Source: Brachycybe producta (Eukaryota; Arthropoda; Diplopoda; Playtdesmida; Andrognathidae). From it: 64,000 nucleotides of DNA. Where the stretch lies: the NCBI GenBank assembly GCA_036925085.1, contig JAUPFP010000047.1, positions 418,501-482,500 of the forward strand, in the 5' to 3' direction. The translations under genes were made by a program, and so were the position numbers. Shown one piece after another: positions 55,689 through 64,000 of this stretch. How positions within the stretch are numbered: the stretch's first letter is position 1; every line of letters starts with the position of its first letter. The notes under the pieces were generated by a model. That model searched no databases and was not told where the DNA came from. It was given only the letters and a program-made list of their open reading frames with translations.

Positions 55689-56310
55689 GGGGTCACTACA
55701 GCTACCAAGGCTCACAAGCGCTACTAAGGGGAGAACAGCTACTTGGGTCACTACAGCTACCAAAAAAATTAATAGACCTTTTGTTCATCAAAAGGGTCAC
55801 TACAGCTACCAAAAAATAGGGGGACAAAATATAGACCCTTTTTTTATCACTTTTTCGTCACTACAGCTAAAAAAATAACCCTTTCTCTCTAAAATAACGG
55901 AACCTTACCTAATAAAACCTTACCGAACCTTACCTAACCGAACCTTAACGATCCTAACCAAAAAGTACCGATACTAACCGAACCTAACCGATCCTAACCA
56001 AACCTAACCGATCCTAACCAAACCTAAATGAACCTAACCGATCCTAACCAAACCTAACCGATCCTAACCGAACCTTACCGAACCTTACTGAACATAATGA
56101 AACCTAACTGAACCGAATGTAATCTAAACTAAACATATTGATAAATAAAAAGGCCTATATTTTTGGTAGCTGTAGTGACCCTCGGTAGCTGTAGTGACCC
56201 TTTTGATGAAATAAAGGTCTATATTTTCTTTTTGGTAGCTGTAGTGACCCTAGTAGCTGTAGTGAGCCTAGTAGCTGTAGTGACCCAGTTAGCTGTAGTG
56301 AGCCAGTCCC
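55689..56310. mobile_element. Foldback element with GGTCACTACAGCTACC arms
   Basis: The left part (55,689-55,870) has four copies of TCACTACAGCTA(CC). The right part (56,160-56,310) has at least five of its complement GGTAGCTGTAGTGA. AAAATATAGACC on the left is mirrored by GGTCTATATTTT on the right. The middle is a CCTAACC-rich minisatellite. Confidence 0.7.
55895..56130. repeat. Degenerate AACCTAACCGATCCTAACCA minisatellite
   Basis: 10- and 20-bp units of AACCTAACCG with variants, inside the foldback. Confidence 0.85.
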
Positions 56311-56745
56311 AATCAAAAGTATGGGGGATATAAGAGCTTTCTAGTGTCTATTGCATTCAATTCTATGCTTTCTATACTTTTAGTTTTCTTCACATTACAG
56401 TATATGATTACAAATTAAAATTGGCAATGACATGAATTTTACTTTTTAATAGGATAATATTAACATTCGCTTATAGTACTAGATGAAAAGAGCATAGTAC
56501 TAGTTTTCCCGATTTTAGCAGCTAAAAACTGGTTGTAACCGGTATTTACCAGTACCCTATCTTTTACCGGTTTTGTGCGGGATTTTGCCAACAGTGGATA
56601 TGTAATGTGAGTTTTTATATTTTAATGTTTCATATTTATGGAAAAAACTGGGGATGCGTACAACATAAATGTTTCCTCATGTTTCATTCGATGTGGACAC
56701 AGCTGAACACCTATTTCTTGTCTGGGTGCGTATTGGGTATGCGTC
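56311..56745. other. No gene seen
   Basis: No supported feature. Confidence 0.4.
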
Positions 56746-56752
56746 GTTAAGC

Positions 56753-57282
56753 CTTAGACTATTACTTTACTGGACTGGCAACTCCCAAAATTTTGTGTTG
56801 GACAGTTTTGCATCGTCGTGACGTCGTTTTCGAAGTGGCGCCTCTAGCGAGACTATGGTATATGAACATGATTAGTAAAAGTGAAGTTTTGGACGAGTTC
56901 ATTTTGTAGCTATGTAGGGTGTATTTTATATATTAGTATAAAAAGTATGGCCGATGAAGAACTACGCAGGCATAGCCTCCTATTATCCTATAGATACTAT
57001 CTATAGGAGGCTGTGACACAGGCAATTAGAAATCGGGAGGGACGAACAGAAGTTGGCTCAGCCCTTTTTATGACGAACGCAACTTCTAATTGGTTGGTTA
57101 TGTACCTGACGTCACATCAATCAACGTCGAACCACACAAAAAAAAACAGACTTTCACTCGCGATTTTCTTTAAAAATAATGCCACTAGACGGAGCTGCGT
57201 CACTTTTGCCTACGAACATGCATTTAACGCTTTAACATTTAGAAGATAGGAAGTGGCCAGTCCAATAAAGTAATAGTCTATG
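56753..57282. mobile_element. MITE with 7-bp target duplication, copy 2
   Basis: Ends CTTAGACTATTACTTTACTG and, inverted, CATAGACTATTACTTTATTG. GTTAAGC flanks both sides (56,746-56,752; 57,283-57,289). 530 bp. Shares the CTTAGAC start and a GGACT(G/A)GCAACTC inner block with the element at 53,902. Confidence 0.75.
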
Positions 57283-57289
57283 GTTAAGC

Positions 57290-57734
57290 TATGCCTACAC
57301 ATATGGAAGAAATGCAAACATTTATGTTGACTTATGTCGAAATAGCTTCACATCACATGTAGCCATAAGATGATAAATCGTGCCTACAGAGGAGAAACAT
57401 GTTGCTGTCACAAAACAACGAGTGACCAGTTGCTCAATGGCTCTCACACCTAGTGTAAGTATCCACACAGGGTCAACAAGGATATCTAGTGAAGACCATG
57501 CACACTAGTGAAATGCCTCTTGACAGTTCTCACAGATTGACACGTGTTGCCATTTTTTAAGTTTACCACTAATAGTGGAAACAAACAACCTAGGGGTGGG
57601 GTGAACATTGTGAAACTATCAAATGAAACATTTAGAGACATCTAGGGACATGTACAAATTAGTTGAAGCTTTTTTTGTAAATCTGTTGGAAGGTCACAGT
57701 TGTCTTCACATGTTGCATCTTTGTGGACGCTAGT
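57290..57734. other. No gene seen
   Basis: Begins with a short R0-like bit (GAGAAACATGTTGCTGTCA at 57,387), then about 320 bp absent from R0 copy 1. No gene. Confidence 0.4.
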
Positions 57735-58650
57735 TGAAGTGTGTCTAGGCTAACGAACCTGGTGTCCATTTAGGGTTGGAAGAAACAGGAGACTTTTGAA
57801 AAAAAAATTCATTTGAACAGCCGTGCGACTTCTTGCTTTTGAAAAGTGTTTCAAAAGAAGCCTCGAGTGTTCCAACCTTCAACGACCATAAACATGTGTT
57901 CATTGGCGAAAAAGCAAACACCTAACGAAACAGTCAACAAGACGGCACGTGGAGACCATCCACACAATAGCAACAGCCAGTAATATTCTCCACATGTATC
58001 CACTTATTGCCATTTTTCTTTGAAGTTTACCACTTCGAAAGGAAATACACAACAAAATGAGACATGAGGAGGCTAGTAACAGTAGGCTAATAATCTGGAG
58101 ACATGCATCAAGTAATGGAATTTAAGATGGAATTGTCTCCACTGATTGCATCTGTGTGGACAGCTCTTTAGACATTCATTTTATGTTGCACAGACAAAAA
58201 ACATGTTACTTTGAGCATTGTTCTTGTTTGAGAATACATTTTTTTTTTACCTGTAGTGTTCACGTGTTGAAAATGGATCATTAATGCATTTGTTGTTTCA
58301 TTAGTCATCTTTGGGTCAGATCTTCGGAAGAGTTGCAACTGTCGAGTTTCATGGTTCTTTTCAACAGTGTTTGTTAAATAAAATTAGATTAAGAAATTCG
58401 TATTTGTTAATTACAGGATTACGATATAGTTATACTTCAAGTTTTACTAAAACTTAATTGAGACTTTTAATTTGATGTAGCTTTTAATTTATTCTAAAAT
58501 GTTACATAAAATAAGACAAACCGCAAAGTTTCTAAACTTCGAAATCTAACTGCGCTGGCGGACGTTGATGTTATTGGTGATGTCAAGCTACTGCTCTTTA
58601 GAAACTCTTCCATTAAAATTTATGCTATCCCCTATTTAAAATGGCTGCAT
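57735..58650. repeat. Repeat R0, copy 2
   Basis: Same landmarks and orientation as 47,955-49,190, without its GC-rich insert. Confidence 0.8.
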
Positions 58651-58654
58651 TACT

Positions 58655-60105
58655 CAAGGAACAATAAGTAAGATGCCATATAATATCCCACAATTGCCGT
58701 CATTGTAACAGTTTATTTCCGAGAAAACGAATAATACATTTTCTCACAGATTTTTTCTTATCAAAATATAAAATGGACGGTTTTGATTACTGTCACCCTT
58801 AATCTTGCATAACAGATACGTAATTCAATTCAAAAACTGAAGAATCGATTTAAGTATGGAAACCGCCATCTTGAATTGGTGAAGATGTTTTCATTTAAGT
58901 GAAAATTAGATGATTAGAAACCCTTCCACTCAGGGGCGTAGCTAGACAACTGCAAGACGCAAGCGGGGGGGGGGGGGGGGGGGCGCAGGAGATTTGGGGT
59001 GCAAAAAAACGAAATGAAAGTTACGTATTTTCAAAAATAATTGATTAAAATAAGTCAGTGATTCTGAATCGCTCACTTAATTTATTTAGTTAATTTCGAA
59101 AATAAATCGACTTTCATTTAATATTTACTTTTAAAAACTACATACTTGCACCAGTAAATGTTCATAGAGATCAATGGGCATGGCGGAGGAACGGTCGGAA
59201 CAACGGTAGGAATAGTCGGAAAAATAGTAGGAACAGTCGGAAGGTTAGGTTTAGTTAAATTAAGCTTGTTGCAGGGTGGTTGGGGCGCAGCCTCCAGTTT
59301 TTAAAGAATTATTAAATCAAATTAGTCTATTGTTGTTTCCATTTCCCCCTGCAACAAGCTTAATTTTCTAACCTTTCCTAACTTTCCGACTGTTCCAACT
59401 GTTGTTCAGGCCTGTTCCGCCGTTCATCAAAATAGTACCCCCACCCAGTATGAGGGCTATGTATAGAGGGAGGTAAGGGGGCGCAAAGTTTTAAGTGGCG
59501 GGGGGGGTGCAACCAAGTCATAGCTACACCATTGCTTCCACTAATGCGGTTAGATGAACAGTTAAGTTTAAAAACTTGTTAGAAAACATATATATCCCCC
59601 TCCCATGACACGCTAGCACGCACGTGTATGCATGATTTCATAGACGTAATGTTAAGTTAATGTTAATTACTTACAGAAATTTCTGAAGATGACAATTTTT
59701 GGTGGATTATTGTCAAGAAAAAAGTAACTTTCTGAAAATATAACGAGGTTAACATTGTTGCAATCAGTTTTTTATGGAAAATTCGTTAACGATTTTGGGT
59801 CTTTTATAGTCAGTTTTACTTGCTAACAAGTGTTTTCTTCGCAAAAATGGGACGTGGCTAAATAAATTGATGGCCTTAGCAACAAGACACTTCATAATCC
59901 GATTCCACTCTTGCATACATTGATAATCAGTTGAATTTCGCGGACAGCTGGAGGGAGACAAAAATAGTTTTTTTTTATTATCGTGGAAGGATCCTTTTTG
60001 TATGAATTTTTTGCACGTTGAAAAGGTTGAGAGAATTAATTAATCAATTCCTGACATCAGTGCGCACATCCTATTATCTAGGCGTTATGGCTGTTACTAA
60101 GTGTA
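58655..60105. repeat. Repeat R1, copy 3
   Basis: Follows R0 directly as in the other unit. Interrupted by the hAT MITE at 58,931-59,534 and ends at the CATCAGTGCGCACATCCTAT landmark. Confidence 0.8.
58931..59534. mobile_element. hAT-type MITE with perfect 8-bp target duplication
   Basis: Starts CAGGGGCGTAGCTAGACAAC and ends GTCATAGCTACACCATTG (imperfect inverted ends). CTTCCACT flanks both sides (58,923-58,930; 59,535-59,542). Other R1 copies have the uninterrupted site (CCCTTCCACTACTGC at about 40,350). Confidence 0.9.
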
Positions 60106-60121
60106 CCTATACTTAATGTCG

Positions 60122-60189
60122 CTGAAAGCTGGAGGGAGAAAAAAATTGTTTTTATAAAAAAACAATTTTTTTCTCCCTCCAGCTTTCAG
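60122..60189. repeat. Near-perfect 68-bp palindrome
   Basis: Arms of about 32 bp (CTGAAAGCTGGAGGGAGAAA and its complement) with almost no loop, at the junction of R1 copies 3 and 4. The arm sequence is a piece of R1. Confidence 0.9.
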
Positions 60190-60234
60190 AATATGACGTA
60201 ATTTTTCCTTATGTCATCACTAGCGAAAACCTTA

Positions 60235-61075
60235 CCTGAGTGATTAGAAACCCTACCACTAAGGCGATTAGATCAACGTTTAAGTTTAGAAACTTGCGGA
60301 AAACATTTACCCCCCCCCCCCCCACCACCACCCCGTAAATACTGGCCTGGATGATGCTATAGACAAAATGTTAAGTGAAAGTAGTAATTACTTACAGAAA
60401 TTTCTGAAGATGACGATTCCTGGTAGATTATTGTCAAGAAAAAAGTAACTTTCTGCAAATATTCATGAGGTTAACATTTTTTTATTAGGCTTTTTATTAA
60501 AAACACATTAAGGATTTCAAGTCTTTTTATAGTCAGTTTTACGTGCTAACAATTGTTATCTATCAAAAGTAGGGCGTGGCCAAATCATCTCACGACCCCA
60601 GCAACAAGACACTTTTCATGTCATTGTGGCACTTCCTATTCCACACCTGTCCTCAACAAATTGAGTCTCACGATAGATTACTATTTGTAATCTGAAAGGG
60701 CCGTAAGGTAAACTCATCAGTTGGCCACATGGAGTAATCAGGAAAAATGAAAAGTTTTTCGATGGCAGCGATGAGTAAAATATTAAATAACGTTTGCTCA
60801 TCTTAAAACCAATCTGATAGATAATGAATGTGATTATTTGACCGTTTAGAAAATCGAAGAGAGTCGAGGAAAGTGCGGATTGTAATAAGGATGTTAGACA
60901 TATTCTGGAGGCAATCATGTGGACTTTGAAGATAGTTCATTTTAAGTTTGGCTGGCAGCTGAAGGAAGGAAAAATATATTATCTGCATGTTTAAAAAAAA
61001 GTTGAGAAAATTATTTAATTATCCCTTGACATCAGTGCGCACATCCTGTCATGTAGGCTTTGTGGCAGTTTTCAG
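60235..61075. repeat. Repeat R1, copy 4
   Basis: Shows GAAACCCTACCACTAAGGCG to GACATCAGTGCGCACATCCT in R1 order, more divergent after about 60,640. Confidence 0.7.
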
Positions 61076-61935
61076 AATTTTACTTGCTACGTGTTTATTT
61101 TTTCCTACAAATTTTGAATAAAATCTCGTGGATATTTTGTTTATTAAGAGCCTACAGTGAGAAAAAAACTTACAAAAATCTTCGCATGTAGGCGCTTCTG
61201 TAGCTGTGACGTCAACATGTGGCCAAAAAAATCAATTTTGATACTTTTGTCCGCCATATTTTCTCTTATCGATGGATAGAAGTGGCTATATTTTAATAAC
61301 GGCTGTTTTTTTCGATAAATATGCACTACTGAAAAAAGGAAGAGCAACTTTTGAACTACAATCGTGCGTAATTTGAGTCGTATGCAATTAGTGGTCAAAT
61401 TTTAGGGTATTATGAAACTTATTGTTAGTGCGAAATTTAGATCCTATAAAATGTATAAACGGGAAGAGCTTTTGTGGCCTATGGGATTTAATATGAACTA
61501 AAAAAAAATACGATATTTTAAAATAAAATTAAAAATAGAAAAAGTAATTATAAATTTGTACCAACTTATCACTAGATGAGCAATACTGTTATGTACATAT
61601 TGCAATTTGAGTTTTGAAAATAAATTAACTTTAGCCTGCTACATTAGGGTGGTCCTTTGATATATATGGTAATTTTTAAATTCAAATATTTCATGTTCTG
61701 ACCCCCCAGAATTGTTCTCCCAACCAAAAAAAATAGTCTACATAAAAGTTTATAAATTTTAATTGATATTTAGAGGTAGCTCAATGAATTCAAAGTTTTC
61801 GTAATAGCGTAATCATTACGTATTCTCCTAAAATTATATACCATTGTTTATCTAGTGTCACTAATATTGAAATAATTAGAATGAACTATTTTGTATACAT
61901 AAGTTACAATTAAAACACAACAATGTAATTTATGC
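61076..61935. other. No gene seen
   Basis: AT-rich 3' flank of the next gene. No supported feature. Confidence 0.5.
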
Positions 61936-61939
61936 ACAT

Positions 61940-61945
61940 TTTATT
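61940..61945 (-). terminator. Poly(A) signal AATAAA
   Basis: Lies 25 bp after the stop codon of the minus-strand gene that ends at 61,970. Confidence 0.6.
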
Positions 61946-61969
61946 AACATTGGACCAAACAAGTAATGA

Positions 61970-64000
61970 CTACAAAGTAGCTAATGTAGTCTTTTTGCAA
62001 TCTGGATAACGACTAGAATGTTCTTTCACAACTTGAAGCAAATACTGTTTCTGATCTTCATTTTTTGTTAATATTGGATTGTACTCTTTCATCAATGCCA
62101 CACCTCTTTCAGCATTGTCATTCACAACTTGTAAATGTTTTATGATATCCTTAGCTTGCTTGTAGTCTTCTCGCAGATGCCATATCTTTGGATCATGTTC
62201 TAAGAACCTTTTGGAAATGCCAAGATGGTCAAATAAGTGTATTGAGTTCTTCGATACAAAGTCTTCTATTCTCATATTAACGGAGCCACTGGCACTCATT
62301 TGGATTCTCTTCAGAGGCTGATCTGCAACTTCCTTTTCATAAAGATATTTTAGCATTGCCTGTTTTGATTTGATTGGCACACTGTCATCAAAAAATGCCA
62401 ATCCAACTAGTTCCTCACTTAAGTACCAAAGATGTCCCTCAAATTTCTTGCAAGTAACATTGGATATTGAAGGATTGATTTTTTTATAATCTCTAAGCTT
62501 TTGCAGAAGCTGTAGATCATTGAAAGCTGCAGTAATGGGAAGTGGGGCAGTGAACCAAGCCTTGATGTAGACATAAACAAGAAAGACACATATGTTGCAT
62601 AGTCCTTTTTCTTCTCTTGCAGCGAGAGTAAACTGGTTACGAAACAGCCACATTTTTAGTGAGTATATTGCTTTGGACATCCATCTTGCATGATGTACAG
62701 CCCCAGGGGCTAAAAATCGCACACCTCGTGGTGGTGTACCTCCCAGAAAGATAATAGCTAATTCTAAACATTCTCTGTAATCATCTCTGATTTTAGTGTC
62801 AGTTTGTTGAAGCTGGTTAGTACAGAATTCAATGACATTGTCTTTTTCATCTTTCATCACAAGCTGTACCGTTTCACTGCTGTCTAAAGACATGTAAGAT
62901 GACTGATCTATTTTAACCCAGAACTGCTTGAATCGCTTGAATATGGTTACATCAGGGCCAGACGAGGTACAACCCATGGCTTCATTAAATGCACTAGCAA
63001 GAACAAGTTCTAAGATATGGTGACGACATGCCAAGTACAGAAGATCCTTCTGCAATTTCTGCTCTAACAGAATACAAGTTCCATTTCTGTGACCTGTGTT
63101 GCTAGATGTGGTATCGAAGCACATAGCTTTCACTTGATCGACAACATCCCATTCTTTAAGTAAATCTGCAACAGCAGTTGCCTGACACTCCCCAGTGCCT
63201 GCCTGCAACTTAGGCACACCTAGAAGCTGGTTAACACCTAAACCTGAAACAATCACAGGAAGGCGATCCACTTTCTCATTTACTGTTAGATCCAGAAGAA
63301 GTTTGCCATCCCAGTGTACAACGAGTGGTGTAGAAGTGTGGAATTCGTTTTTTAGTCTTAATGCCACTTTTTTACGTATGCTACCTCTCTGTCTTCTTAT
63401 TGATGACCTATTGAGATTAAAATCTTTTATGTTGTGGCCAAGACCCTGAGCTGCTGCTGCCAAGAGAAATGTAGCTTTACGGTCACTCAACTTAGCTCTA
63501 TCCAATGCCGATGCTGCTGATGGCGTGACAATGTTTATATGTGCCCTCTTATTTTGTTTAGTTGGTGATTCTGATGTGGATTGTTTCCTTATTGTGACAT
63601 TCTGATTTGGAACTACATTGTATTTGTTTCCACTACTACTAGCTTGATCATCACTGTCACTGCTGAAATCTAAGACATTTCCCACAAATGCTTTTTGTTG
63701 GTTTTCACACTTCTGCTTAAACTCTTCGAATTTTCTTTTCCGTTTGTCAATCCTCAATTCCTTTCCAGCCAAAACTTTGTCAACTTGACCAAAGCATCCT
63801 CGCCGACCTTTTTCTCTCTGTGCAAGTAGAAAATCCTTGTCTTCTTGAATAGTAATCATTGTGAGGGCATCCTTATGAGCAATGTCAAATAAATTATCGA
63901 GGTCATCTTTAAACTGACTTTCATGACTTTGCTGAACAGCACTTTTCCTATTACAATTTTTTTTCAGTTTGACCCACTTCTCATGAAGCTGTTCTGTCTT
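61970..64000 (-). CDS. Transposase-derived RNase H-like protein, 5' end outside the window
   Basis: The frame is open from the right edge of the window to the stop at 61,970-61,972, at least 676 residues. An ATG at 63,859 is in frame but the frame continues upstream of it, so the true start is probably further right. Visible features: charged N-terminal part, Asp-containing VVHWDGKLLLDLT (about 63,310-63,350), AMCFDTTSSNTGHRNGT (about 63,080-63,130), CRHHILELVL (about 63,010-63,040) and a Leu/Lys-rich end with VVNDNAERGVALMKEYN. HWDGK and FDTTSSNTG with a following CRHH look like the Asp and Cys/His elements of hAT-like RNase H-fold transposases. No nearby inverted ends were found. The frame is undamaged, so it may be a domesticated gene or a young transposon. 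Confidence 0.65.
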   Translation of the reverse strand, partial: KTEQLHEKWVKLKKNCNRKSAVQQSHESQFKDDLDNLFDIAHKDALTMITIQEDKDFLLAQREKGRRGCFGQVDKVLAGKELRIDKRKRKFEEFKQKCENQQKAFVGNVLDFSSDSDDQASSSGNKYNVVPNQNVTIRKQSTSESPTKQNKRAHINIVTPSAASALDRAKLSDRKATFLLAAAAQGLGHNIKDFNLNRSSIRRQRGSIRKKVALRLKNEFHTSTPLVVHWDGKLLLDLTVNEKVDRLPVIVSGLGVNQLLGVPKLQAGTGECQATAVADLLKEWDVVDQVKAMCFDTTSSNTGHRNGTCILLEQKLQKDLLYLACRHHILELVLASAFNEAMGCTSSGPDVTIFKRFKQFWVKIDQSSYMSLDSSETVQLVMKDEKDNVIEFCTNQLQQTDTKIRDDYRECLELAIIFLGGTPPRGVRFLAPGAVHHARWMSKAIYSLKMWLFRNQFTLAAREEKGLCNICVFLVYVYIKAWFTAPLPITAAFNDLQLLQKLRDYKKINPSISNVTCKKFEGHLWYLSEELVGLAFFDDSVPIKSKQAMLKYLYEKEVADQPLKRIQMSASGSVNMRIEDFVSKNSIHLFDHLGISKRFLEHDPKIWHLREDYKQAKDIIKHLQVVNDNAERGVALMKEYNPILTKNEDQKQYLLQVVKEHSSRYPDCKKTTLATL

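Overview
The window reads as animal nuclear DNA, most likely from an aquatic invertebrate. It has spliced genes, an AT-rich background, a histone-type 3' stem-loop, Ty3/Gypsy LTR elements, Helitron and hAT ends, many MITEs and several satellite arrays. No bacterial operon, CRISPR array, tRNA or rRNA was recognised. Nearly everything up to 38.4 kb is nested mobile DNA; species cannot be fixed from sequence alone.

Region 1-9.3 kb: three Ty3/Gypsy elements, all read on the minus strand. Element A (1-2968: broken gag, leader, 5' LTR) abuts the protease remnant of element B (2969-6019: deleted gag/protease, leader, LTR). B's LTR in turn lies beside a 717-bp segment of unknown origin and a decayed pol of a different element, D (6736-9334).

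Region 9,335-38,159: the main discovery. D's pol is interrupted by a 28.8-kb DNA transposon with TTAA target duplications (9331-9334, 38160-38163) and inverted ends GAGGGTATTTGGTAAAA. The other half of D (reverse transcriptase) resumes at 38,160, and the reading frame is continuous across the empty site. The transposon carries a two-part minus-strand gene (zinc finger, Mutator-like DDE transposase domain, C-terminal YqaJ-type nuclease), a spliced SGNH/GDSL hydrolase gene, a captured histone H1-like tail with its stem-loop, and three satellite arrays (218, 145 and 182 bp), plus foldbacks and MITEs. Its transposase gene is itself split by a young 11,192-bp Ty3/Gypsy element C (17,355-28,546). 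C has essentially identical 778-bp LTRs, an ATTG target duplication, intact gag (593 aa) and pol (2,349 aa with a ~970-aa extension after integrase). Without C and with one TGA ignored, the host transposase-nuclease frame is continuous.

Region 38.2-61 kb: a D reverse transcriptase fragment, a dead hAT-like transposase, then a tandem segmental duplication with a period near 9.5 kb. Each unit has repeat R1, a small minus-strand membrane-protein gene (alpha about 43.8-48.0 kb, beta about 54.4-55.1 kb) and repeat R0. The units have been hit by a Helitron (44,553-47,183, itself holding an LTR-like insertion), a hAT MITE with a perfect 8-bp duplication, two MITEs with 7-bp duplications, a foldback element and simple repeats.

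Region 61.9-64 kb: the 3' part of a minus-strand gene for a transposase-derived, RNase H-like protein that runs off the right edge and has a poly(A) signal at 61,940-61,945.

The Gypsy family of A, B and C shows two structural hallmarks. Its leader carries hairpins every ~70 bp, and the U3 half of its LTR carries serial hairpins. In both, stems are kept while sequence changes.
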